Shown here: positions 43,144 to 51,260 of the stretch, piece after piece
How the letters are laid out: every line of letters begins with the position of its first letter
Position numbering within the stretch: the first letter of the stretch is position 1
Origin: Bacteroidales bacterium
GTDB taxonomy: Bacteria > Bacteroidota > Bacteroidia > Bacteroidales > VadinHA17
Reading direction: 5' to 3'
DNA length: 64,000 nt
Assembly: GCA_016709865.1 (NCBI GenBank)
Contig: JADJLX010000005.1
Location: 558,001-622,000, forward strand
Made by a program: the position numbers and the translations under genes
Notes under the pieces: model-generated
Databases searched by the model: none
Told to the model about the DNA's origin: nothing
Seen by the model: the letters and a program-made list of their open reading frames with translations, nothing else

Positions 43144-44562
43144 ATGAAAAAGGTTTCAATTATTATTCTTCTATCGGTTTTTCCGATTATTCTTCACGGA
43201 CAGATAAAGAGCGGATATGATATTGATGTCACAATACGGGGCTTGCAGGATTCCGCAATTTATCTGGCTTATCACTTTGGTGACAAACAGTACATAAAAG
43301 ATACAATAGACCTGAGCAGAACCGGCACAGCTAAGTTTTCCGGTAACGAATCCCTTCCACAGGGTATATATATGATCGTGCTTCCCGGGAGGAAGTATTT
43401 TGAAATTCTTATTTCAGATGATCAGATTTTCTCGGTGGAATGTTCCTATGATGATTACTTCAATACTCTTAAGTTTTCGGGATCTGACGAGAATACAGCC
43501 TTTGTTGCCTATCAGAAAAAATGGCTCTCAATGCAACAATATGCTTCTTCAGTTGCCAAAAGAAACCAGGCAAACAAACAGAATAGTGATTCATTGAGAA
43601 TTCTTACACAGCTTCAGAAAGATACTGAAGAGAATATGAAGGGTTACCTCAGAAGTGTTGTAGCAGCAAATAATGGAAACCTGCTCGCGGTTCTTGTTAA
43701 AGCACTTCTTCCAATTGATGTTCCTGAAATAAAGATTCCAGCAGGTCCCTCTAATCCTGATTCAGTGCGATGGATTCAGGGTTACCTGTATACAAAGAAC
43801 CATTTTTTCGATAATGTAAGTCTTACAGATGAAAGACTTCTGCGTACCCCCATTCTGTATACACGACTGGAAGCTTTTTTTAAGAATGTGGTAATTCAGG
43901 CACCTGATTCGCTGAATAAAGAGATTGACATCATAATTAAGAAATGTGAAAAAAACTACAAGATCTTTCAATTTGTATCTGTCTTCCTCTTTAACCATTT
44001 CAGGGAAAGTGAAATTATGGGACACGATGCAGTAATGGTAAAACTGGCAGATGATATATACCTTTCCGGCAAAGCTGACTGGGTATCCAAAGAGTTTAAG
44101 GATGACCTTAAAAAGCAGATCGATCTGATAAGGCCCAATCTTATTGGGAAAAAAGCTCAGGATCTTGTAATGAACTCATACAAAGGAATTTTTGTTTCAC
44201 TTTATGATGTAGAAAAGGAATTCACGATTTTATATTTCTGGGAACCTGATTGCGGACATTGTAAGGAATCAACGCCAAAACTGAAGGCATTCTATGATAA
44301 ACCACACGATTATACTTTCGAGGTATTCGCTGTTTGTACAACGGCGGAAAAGGAAAAGTGGTCAAAGTATATCGAGGAGAACAAACTGACATGGATAAAT
44401 GGCTGGGATCCGGCCAGAACATCTCATTTTGATTTCTATTATAATGTACAGTCTACTCCGATGGTATATATACTGGATAAAAACAAAAAGATAATAGCCA
44501 AGAAGATTTCCGTTGAAGAGATTGGCAATTTCATTGACAATTACAAAAAGTATTTCAATTAG
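43144..44562 (+). CDS. Periplasmic thioredoxin-like protein with DUF4369/DUF5106-type N-terminal part
   Basis: Secreted protein of 472 residues. A signal peptide (1-20) is followed by a beta-rich DUF4369-like region (IDVTIRGLQDSAIYLAYHFG) and a helical DUF5106-like middle part. The C-terminal 140 residues are a TlpA-type thioredoxin fold with active site C370-G-H-C373 in FWEPDCGHCKESTPK. Bacteroidetes have many such predicted thiol-disulfide proteins of unknown partner. Its stop overlaps the convergent btuD-like gene by 8 bases. Confidence 0.85.
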   Translation: MKKVSIIILLSVFPIILHGQIKSGYDIDVTIRGLQDSAIYLAYHFGDKQYIKDTIDLSRTGTAKFSGNESLPQGIYMIVLPGRKYFEILISDDQIFSVECSYDDYFNTLKFSGSDENTAFVAYQKKWLSMQQYASSVAKRNQANKQNSDSLRILTQLQKDTEENMKGYLRSVVAANNGNLLAVLVKALLPIDVPEIKIPAGPSNPDSVRWIQGYLYTKNHFFDNVSLTDERLLRTPILYTRLEAFFKNVVIQAPDSLNKEIDIIIKKCEKNYKIFQFVSVFLFNHFRESEIMGHDAVMVKLADDIYLSGKADWVSKEFKDDLKKQIDLIRPNLIGKKAQDLVMNSYKGIFVSLYDVEKEFTILYFWEPDCGHCKESTPKLKAFYDKPHDYTFEVFAVCTTAEKEKWSKYIEENKLTWINGWDPARTSHFDFYYNVQSTPMVYILDKNKKIIAKKISVEEIGNFIDNYKKYFN

Positions 44563-45574
44563 TCTCGTCCTGCTGACTTGTCAGATGCACAATCAGTTTG
44601 TGGATTGAATCATAACCGGCAGAACCTGATTCGGTGATTAGCTGCCATTTATTAATGTTTCCGGGAAATGTTTTGATATATGGAAATGCCTTAACATCAG
44701 AAATTCCAAATCCTGATCGTTTAACAGCTTCTTCTGTCCAGTGCCTGATAATACCATCACCCTCAATATAATATGAACCCCGCTCCTCTCCCCTGAAAGT
44801 AAATGTTCCGTTCTCAGTGTTAAATTTAACCGGCGACAGATCAAACAGGTGATCAAACGCTCCGGCTAAAATAAGATCTTCAGGCGCACCTTCAATCAGA
44901 TGATTATCAAGCACAAGCCAGATTTTATCAGCCTGACTAACAGCCATCTGCAGATCGTGAGTTGAAAATATAATTGTCTTCTGATTCTGACGTGAAAGCT
45001 GATGCAACAGGTGCAAAATTTCATATTTGCTCCCTATATCCAGAAAAGCTGTAGGTTCATCCATAATCATAATACCTGTATCCTGGGCAAGGATTCGGGA
45101 TATCATTACCTTCTGTCGTTCGCCGTCGGACAATTCTGATACGTATTTTTTACTGAAATCGGACATGGATGTTTTCTCAAGTGCGCTCTTTATTATCTCA
45201 TCATCTTCAGGCTCTATCTTCCCAATCCAGTTAGTGTGAGGAAACCTCCCGAGAGCAACCAGATCATACACCCTCATATTCGAGACTTTCACTATCTCTG
45301 TGGAGATATATCCTACTTCCCTGGCAAGGTCTAATCTGGTGTAGTCCCTGATGTCTTTTCCATAATAAAAAATTGATCCTGAAATACCAGGCTGAAGTCC
45401 GGTTAAAGTCCTGAGAAGAGTGCTTTTGCCTATTCCATTTCTGCCAATAATAGCAATAAGTTCCCCTTTACCTGCAGCGGCATTTAACGGAGGCAGAAGA
45501 GCTTTTTTGCTTTTTCCTGAGATATACCCGATCTCCAGATTATTGATAGATAATATGTTACTATTAGACTTCAT
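44555..45574 (-). CDS. btuD: Cobalamin ABC transporter ATP-binding protein (BtuD-like) with C-terminal extension
   Basis: ATPase of the B12 importer, 339 residues. Walker A is G44-RNGIGK-S51, the signature is LSDGERQKVMIS, and Walker B is IMIMDEPTAF. E. coli BtuD has about 250 residues; here about 85 more follow, a small mixed domain (FTFRGEERGSYYIEG and ITESGSAGYDSIHKL). The start codon overlaps the stop of the permease gene by one base. Position as the last gene of the riboswitch-controlled operon supports B12 over iron-siderophore as substrate. Confidence 0.87.
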   Translation of the reverse strand: MKSNSNILSINNLEIGYISGKSKKALLPPLNAAAGKGELIAIIGRNGIGKSTLLRTLTGLQPGISGSIFYYGKDIRDYTRLDLAREVGYISTEIVKVSNMRVYDLVALGRFPHTNWIGKIEPEDDEIIKSALEKTSMSDFSKKYVSELSDGERQKVMISRILAQDTGIMIMDEPTAFLDIGSKYEILHLLHQLSRQNQKTIIFSTHDLQMAVSQADKIWLVLDNHLIEGAPEDLILAGAFDHLFDLSPVKFNTENGTFTFRGEERGSYYIEGDGIIRHWTEEAVKRSGFGISDVKAFPYIKTFPGNINKWQLITESGSAGYDSIHKLIVHLTSQQDETN

Positions 45575-46641
45575 CAGAATTGTCCTGAGTATTTACGGTT
45601 TCTGAATATTACCCATATTACAACCGGGATACCGATCAAAGAAGTAACAGAGTTTACAGGAAGGACGCTTTCTGAACCAGGTAACTGTGAAATAATATCA
45701 CTTAGAAGCATCAAGGCAGCACCTGCGAGGATTGTCCCCGGTATTAAAATCTTATGATCAGATGTCTTAAAAAGAATTCTGACAATATGAGGCACTGCAA
45801 TTCCGATAAAACCTATAGGACCACAAAATGCTGTAACACTTCCGGCAAGAATGCTTGTGCAGGTAAAAACAATAATTCTGGCAAACCTGATATTTAAACC
45901 AATACTTCCGGCATAATTCTCGCCAAGCAATAATGCATTAAGCATTTTAACCGACAGGAAGCTGAGCAATATTCCTGCCGACAGAGAAATCAGAAGGACC
46001 TGAAGTTGTCCCGATGTAAGATTCCCCAGACTTCCCATTGTCCATATTACATAAGCTTTAAGCATAGTTTCATTGCTGAAATACTGCATTATAGTAACAA
46101 CGGCCGAGATGCCGCTCGAGAGCATTATACCTATAATCAGGATAGTCATAATGTCTTTGACCCTTGAAGAGATGGCCATAATTAACAACATAATTGCACC
46201 TGCTCCTATCCACGCGGCAACTACAAGTATCCAGTTACCCAGACCACTGATATTATCAGCTGAGAGGTTTGAAGAGAATCCAAGTATAACAAAGGCTACA
46301 CCAAGACTGGCTCCGGAGCTAATTCCGAGAACATCAGGTCCGGCCATAGGATTTCTGAAAACAGTCTGCATCTGTAATCCACTCAGCGACAACCCTATCC
46401 CTACAGCAACTGCAGTTATTGCCTTTGGGAGTCTGAATTTCATTATTATGGTTTCATAATTGCTTCCGGTATCATTAAGCAATGCTTTCAGAACTTCTTT
46501 TGCGCTGATAGTTACCGATCCAAACAGAATATCAAGAATAAATAACGCGACAACTGTAAGACCAAGAATAAGAAATAGTACCCTATATCTGATACCTGTT
46601 TCAGTCTTGGTATTTGACAGTATATTTTTCGTAGCAGACAA
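45574..46641 (-). CDS. btuC: Cobalamin ABC transporter permease (BtuC/FecCD family)
   Basis: Polytopic permease of 355 residues with about ten helices. Family text includes RLPKAITAVAVGIGLSLSGLQMQTVFRNPMAGPDVLGISSGASLGV, and the coupling-region sequence FCGPIGFIGIAVPHIVRIL. It overlaps btuD by one base and follows btuF after 4 bases. On its own the family cannot separate B12 from siderophore or heme transport; the operon's B12 riboswitch and receptor decide. Confidence 0.9.
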   Translation of the reverse strand: MSATKNILSNTKTETGIRYRVLFLILGLTVVALFILDILFGSVTISAKEVLKALLNDTGSNYETIIMKFRLPKAITAVAVGIGLSLSGLQMQTVFRNPMAGPDVLGISSGASLGVAFVILGFSSNLSADNISGLGNWILVVAAWIGAGAIMLLIMAISSRVKDIMTILIIGIMLSSGISAVVTIMQYFSNETMLKAYVIWTMGSLGNLTSGQLQVLLISLSAGILLSFLSVKMLNALLLGENYAGSIGLNIRFARIIVFTCTSILAGSVTAFCGPIGFIGIAVPHIVRILFKTSDHKILIPGTILAGAALMLLSDIISQLPGSESVLPVNSVTSLIGIPVVIWVIFRNRKYSGQF

Positions 46642-46645
46642 TTAT

Positions 46646-47833
46646 TTAATTATTTAAAATTTTCTGATAAAAAAACAGTTCATGTTCCCTGAAGATTTCC
46701 GGATGAATTATTGCAGCAATATCTTCAAGAATAAGATGCGGAAATACCGTACCGCTTTCCCAATAGTCATTCCCTCCTTTTGAAGTAATCCGCCTGTTGT
46801 TATTGAAAAGATTACCAGTCAGATAGCATGGTAATTTGGTCAGTCTCTCATCAACAGCATTTATCTCACTGCCTGATTTTATGCTGCCTATATTTAACCA
46901 GTAATCAGCCTTTAAAGCTCCAAGGTAGACATTTTCTATACCATAAGGCATAGAGACGTCTGATTCCGTATCCTTCCACAGATAATCACCCCCGGCATCA
47001 CTTATAATTTTACTTATGAAGGAATTTCCGGGAGAGACATACCAGGTGTCTTTATACGGGAGACCCAGTAATACTTTTGGTCTCAGAGATATGTTTTCGG
47101 AAATAAACAATCTCAGGCTATCATATGATTTAAGTTCCGACCTATATATGCTATCAGCTATTTCCTCCTTACAGTATAGTGCCCCGAATAGTTTTATCCA
47201 TTCAGCTTTCCCAAGCGGATCGGTTTCGAGATAATCTGCATTAAAAATTACCTTAATTCCAAGTTCTTTAATTTTTCCGACATAACCTGCTGATTCGCTT
47301 CCTATACCATACATCATTACAAGATCAGGTGAGATTGAAAGTATGAGCTCCTTATTTAGACCTGAGTCGTAGCCAACATCTGAAATCATACCTGCGTCGA
47401 TTCGTTTTGTCAGGCTTTCCGAGAAGACAAATCCGGGACCTGAGACGCCTGAGACTGAAATATCTTCGCCCAGAGCAGATATCATTGCCAGATGAGTTGT
47501 TGACATGCAGACTATACTTCTGACAGGAACAAAAATTACATCAGAAGAATTGAGTTCTGATGGAAATACAGTATCTCTTCGTACAAGATTATAAACCAGA
47601 TTAACATTATCCGCACCCTGCCATGGGTTGATGATAGTTACTTTAGAATAACCTTTCCGTCTTTCTATCTTTAACCGCTGTGCTTTGTCAGTCACATAAT
47701 TTCCGGTTGATGTATTATTAAGTGTATTGTTTACACTTTTTCTGCTGCATCCTGGGAGAATTAATACAAGGACAAGCAGAAATCCGGATAGAGTTCTGAA
47801 CTGCTTAAAAAAACTGACAAAAATATAATTCAT
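46646..47833 (-). CDS. btuF: Cobalamin-binding lipoprotein of the ABC importer (BtuF-like)
   Basis: Periplasmic substrate-binding lipoprotein of 395 residues, lipobox LILPGC with C29. Two lobes of the TroA/BtuF fold are recognisable by IICMSTTHLAMISALG-type first-lobe text (VRSIVCMSTTHLAMI) and ISPDLVMMYGIGSES. The gene follows the BtuG-like gene after 16 bases. Iron-family homologs have the same fold, so B12 is inferred from the operon. Confidence 0.86.
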   Translation of the reverse strand: MNYIFVSFFKQFRTLSGFLLVLVLILPGCSRKSVNNTLNNTSTGNYVTDKAQRLKIERRKGYSKVTIINPWQGADNVNLVYNLVRRDTVFPSELNSSDVIFVPVRSIVCMSTTHLAMISALGEDISVSGVSGPGFVFSESLTKRIDAGMISDVGYDSGLNKELILSISPDLVMMYGIGSESAGYVGKIKELGIKVIFNADYLETDPLGKAEWIKLFGALYCKEEIADSIYRSELKSYDSLRLFISENISLRPKVLLGLPYKDTWYVSPGNSFISKIISDAGGDYLWKDTESDVSMPYGIENVYLGALKADYWLNIGSIKSGSEINAVDERLTKLPCYLTGNLFNNNRRITSKGGNDYWESGTVFPHLILEDIAAIIHPEIFREHELFFYQKILNN

Positions 47834-47849
47834 TTGAATGAGTATATGG

Positions 47850-48875
47850 CTATTTAAAGCACATCAATCCCGGTATAATGTCTGCAGTAAGAGTTGAAAG
47901 TAAAGTACCATCTTTCCTGTATTGTAATACATATCCCCTTTTCTGGTAATCAGCCGCATCTGTAACGAATATATCACTGTTTGAGGGATTGATTCCAAGT
48001 TTATAAAAATAACGTTCTGATTCAGCTATCAGTGGTGAGGAAGGCAAAGCTGAAGAGCTGATATTCAGCTGTCTGACCCCACCATCAAGATAGTACATAT
48101 TTTCTCCGTTCCTGTCAATATTAAGGCAGGATGGAGAAGCTTGTTTGTCAGGAAAAACAAGCTCTTTAACTACCTTATTCGTACCAGTGTTAATTACGTT
48201 CATTTCGGCAGGAGTTGTTCTCATCCATCCGCCATTGCAAAGCACCCAGAGCATTCCGTTTTTGTCAAGGACCATACTCTCAGGCTCTGCTCCTACCTGA
48301 ATTGAATCGGTGACTTTATCAGTTGCAATATTTACGACCATTATTTCATTTCCGCCAACCCAGTTTGAAATGTATGCTTTTGAACCGCTCACAACAATTG
48401 CCTCTGAGGTTCTTCTGAGATTTATATATCCTGAAATCGAATTGTTATTCAGGTTGATTATCGCAATTGAGTCGGAATAGATACTTGTCACATAAGCTTT
48501 TGAATTGGTGGCGATTGCCATATTCCGGGGAGAAATAAGGTCATCAATAGTTGACTGTGCCAAAAGTGTATTTTTATTTACAACCTCTATTTTACCTGAG
48601 TTATTCACCACGATATAAGCCATGTCGCCAAAAATTACCATTGAATTTGGCACGTCTCCAAGAGGGCGTTTATTTATGTTCAGAAACAGATCGTTATAGA
48701 TTTTTGCGGAATCGTATGAATAGTAAGAGAGAGAGCCATTTCCCGATCGGAAATTCCCTTCATTCAAAATAAAAACACCACTGCCAGAAAGATAAGTATC
48801 GATTGGTTTATCATTAATCTTAGTGCATGATAAAACCATGATTAAAACAGATACCAGAATAAAGAGTTTTCTCAT
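47850..48875 (-). CDS. Surface beta-propeller lipoprotein (BtuG-like, DUF5074/YncE type)
   Basis: A 341-residue lipoprotein, lipobox VLSC with C17, built of repeated propeller blades (AYIVVNNSGKIEVVN, AYVTSIYSDSIAIIN, AYISNWVGGNEIMVVN). In Bacteroides, BtuG is a surface-exposed propeller lipoprotein that binds cobalamin very tightly and passes it to BtuB; this one sits directly between btuB and btuF under a cobalamin riboswitch. Orthology to BtuG is inferred from fold and position, not proven. The gap to btuB is 7 bases. Confidence 0.8.
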   Translation of the reverse strand: MRKLFILVSVLIMVLSCTKINDKPIDTYLSGSGVFILNEGNFRSGNGSLSYYSYDSAKIYNDLFLNINKRPLGDVPNSMVIFGDMAYIVVNNSGKIEVVNKNTLLAQSTIDDLISPRNMAIATNSKAYVTSIYSDSIAIINLNNNSISGYINLRRTSEAIVVSGSKAYISNWVGGNEIMVVNIATDKVTDSIQVGAEPESMVLDKNGMLWVLCNGGWMRTTPAEMNVINTGTNKVVKELVFPDKQASPSCLNIDRNGENMYYLDGGVRQLNISSSALPSSPLIAESERYFYKLGINPSNSDIFVTDAADYQKRGYVLQYRKDGTLLSTLTADIIPGLMCFK

Positions 48876-48882
48876 TGAATTG

Positions 48883-50784
48883 TTATTTATTTAATTGGAT
48901 TAATAGTTTTAATGAATATGTTCTTCCGGGCAGAGGGAAATATGCAATTGACTGATAGTAAACATCAAACAGGTTATCAATATTAAGGTTAAGATCAATT
49001 AATGAATCTTTAATCTTAATTTTATAACCCGATGAAATGCCATTCAGAAGGTAAGCAGGAAGTGATTTGGTGTTATCTAAGGTAATAAATCTGTCTCCTG
49101 TGAAATTTAATTTCCAGGAGGTATAAAGAGTCTTATAAATAAATTGCCAGGAAGCGTTTGCAATATTCTCAGGAACATACATAAGCTGATTCTTTTCTGA
49201 GTCGGAACCATCGTCGTATGCTCTTGTATATGAATATGAAGCTTCAAGTACCGAGACAAATTTATTGAGCTTGTACTTTGCTGATAATGATGTTTCAACT
49301 CCCATCGAGCTGACGTTCCGGATGTTTTCAGCAGTCCAGTAAGAATATGCTCCCGGCCGCCACTGAACCATGTCTTTTATTGTGTTCCTGAACGCTGAAA
49401 CAGAATATTTTATATTAATTGAAGATGATATCTTTCTGCGCAACTCATAAGTAAGTTCATATATGTAAGCATATTCATTTTTTAATTCAGGGTTACCTCC
49501 GGGAGACCAGTAAAGATCATTCAGTGTCGGGATTTTGGAATTTCTTGAGATATTTGCCTTCAATATATCTTCCTCTGCATCAAGTAATCTGAATTGCAAT
49601 CCTGCAGAGAAATCAGGGATCAGGAATTTGTCCTCATCGAGAATCTCTCTTACCAGGATATTTGTCCCCAGTCTGTCAGATAGATTGGATTCAACTGATG
49701 CTGAAAGGGCTGTAGTATTACGGATAATCCGTCCGCCGTAATTATTTGAATTGACCTCATTCAGTTCTTCGCTTATGGCAAGCTTTAACTTGCTGGCGGT
49801 TAAGATATTTTTTTCAGCACCGGCTTTAAATGACAGACTATTGGAAATATTGCGTGAATCTATTGATGCCAGGGAATTCACATAATCAAGTCTGTTCATC
49901 AACCATGCACCAGTTATATAAAAGGCCGATGCTGCTTTATCCAGGTTATAACTAAACATAGCTCTTACAGATTCATCTGATTGTCTTTCAGGAGTTCCCT
50001 GTTGCTGTATTAGCATTGATGAAGGCAGATTCCGGTCAGAAGACTGGTACCAGATCCGTGCAGAGAGGACACTTTTCTGCCATCTGTAGTACAACTCCTG
50101 CATCAATCCTTTATTTTTCACCTGATTGTTTATCCGTGTTTCCCAGGCCGGATCAGAACTGTTCACTGTATTCAGGTACCGGAAATCGTTTTCTGCTGAA
50201 TAATAAAAAGCCCTTGTATTTGTTTGAAAACTTTCATTTCCGGTCTTAAGAGAAACTAATCCGGAGTAGGTACCGAAACTCCCTATTCCGGGACTGATCG
50301 TTGCAGAAGTTTCATTTTTCCAGTCAGGTTTGGTCTCCAGATTAATTGTTCCGCCTATACCTCCACTTCCGAGTGTCATAGAGGCACCACCAAAATATAT
50401 CTGAATATTATCGGTCATTCCGACCGGAAACAGAGAGAGATCTGATTGACCGAGCATCGGATTATTAATATTTATTCCATTCCAGGCAATCTGTGTATGA
50501 CCAGCACCTGTTCCCCGGAATGCAGGTGTTGCAGTTCCTCCCATCCCGTAACTTTTGATAAAAATCCCCGATTTTAGGGATAGGACTTCAGCAACTGTTC
50601 TATGACTGTAGCTGGTAACTACAGAGGAGTCAAGTGATTCTTTCCTGTAGCCCGGTATCTCCGATGACATCCTGTTACCGGAAATGACTACCTCACTTAT
50701 TCTGATAGTATCTTTATGTAAGGCGATTTGCCCGTTTAGTGAAATGGTAAGAAGAAGGGCAATATATATGAAAGTATATTTCAA
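48883..50784 (-). CDS. btuB: TonB-dependent cobalamin receptor (BtuB-like)
   Basis: Outer-membrane receptor of 633 residues. After a signal peptide (1-18), a TonB-box-like TIRISEVVIS is followed by a plug domain (EVLSLKSGIFIKSYGMGGTATPAFRGTGAGHTQIAWNG) and a barrel of alternating aromatic strands. The N-terminal carboxypeptidase-like domain found in SusC-type receptors is absent, and the length is close to E. coli BtuB (about 600). It is the first gene after a cobalamin riboswitch, which is the main reason for naming B12 as substrate. Confidence 0.9.
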   Translation of the reverse strand: MKYTFIYIALLLTISLNGQIALHKDTIRISEVVISGNRMSSEIPGYRKESLDSSVVTSYSHRTVAEVLSLKSGIFIKSYGMGGTATPAFRGTGAGHTQIAWNGININNPMLGQSDLSLFPVGMTDNIQIYFGGASMTLGSGGIGGTINLETKPDWKNETSATISPGIGSFGTYSGLVSLKTGNESFQTNTRAFYYSAENDFRYLNTVNSSDPAWETRINNQVKNKGLMQELYYRWQKSVLSARIWYQSSDRNLPSSMLIQQQGTPERQSDESVRAMFSYNLDKAASAFYITGAWLMNRLDYVNSLASIDSRNISNSLSFKAGAEKNILTASKLKLAISEELNEVNSNNYGGRIIRNTTALSASVESNLSDRLGTNILVREILDEDKFLIPDFSAGLQFRLLDAEEDILKANISRNSKIPTLNDLYWSPGGNPELKNEYAYIYELTYELRRKISSSINIKYSVSAFRNTIKDMVQWRPGAYSYWTAENIRNVSSMGVETSLSAKYKLNKFVSVLEASYSYTRAYDDGSDSEKNQLMYVPENIANASWQFIYKTLYTSWKLNFTGDRFITLDNTKSLPAYLLNGISSGYKIKIKDSLIDLNLNIDNLFDVYYQSIAYFPLPGRTYSLKLLIQLNK

Positions 50785-50934
50785 GATTCAGAACAATTAA
50801 TAATTTATTAAAACGGGCATAACAGACTATTATAAAAAATCAGTTTTAAATCTGACATTTATTCATTGCCCGGGGAAAAAACAGAGGTAGGAATCATGTA
50901 TGATCCGGCGCTTTTCTTCCCGAAAGCATTGAAT

Positions 50935-51127
50935 ATCAGCCTTGTCTGGCAGGTCTTCTGACTTATCCCGGTTTTCTGAAGCCTTCCCATCCCTGGTTAT
51001 TGGACAGTGGCAGGTATTTCAGATAGCCATCATCCCGCAAAACGCGGGATCGGGCATCACAGCAGCGGGTACTGTTGCGGATTCAAACCGCATTCCCTTT
51101 TCATTACAATGATTTTATTTCATTGTA
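50935..51127 (-). promoter_or_regulatory. Cobalamin (AdoCbl-type) riboswitch upstream of btuB
   Basis: Read on the minus strand, the hallmark elements appear in order: AAAGGGAAT, the GCGGTTTGAATCCGC stem, ACAGTACCCGCTGCTGTGA, GCCACTG, GGGAAGGC, and the B12 box GTCAGAAGACCTGCC. A separate hairpin (TTACAATGA/TCATTGTAA) lies at its 5' edge. The 150 bases between it and the btuB ATG would hold the expression platform; no clear terminator is visible, so control of translation is more likely. This explains regulation of the whole btu operon by B12. Confidence 0.93.
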
Positions 51128-51232
51128 AAACCATAACACTACAAAGATATGAGATTTTTCAATTGAAGTTCCAACTGATCATGGCAGATATCAACAGTTG
51201 TTAACAATGATCATGTAAGATGTGTAGTTTAT

Positions 51233-51260
51233 GTAGGGAATGGTCGCGACCATTCCTTAC
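51233..51260. repeat. 20-bp perfect palindrome overlapping a stop codon region
   Basis: GGAATGGTCGCGACCATTCC at 51237-51256 is self-complementary, and flanking GTA/TAC extends it. The minus-strand stop codon of the transglutaminase-like gene (51257-51259) directly abuts it. No T-run follows, so it is more a dispersed repeat than a classical terminator. The rest of the gap to btuB is the riboswitch and its leader. Confidence 0.6.
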
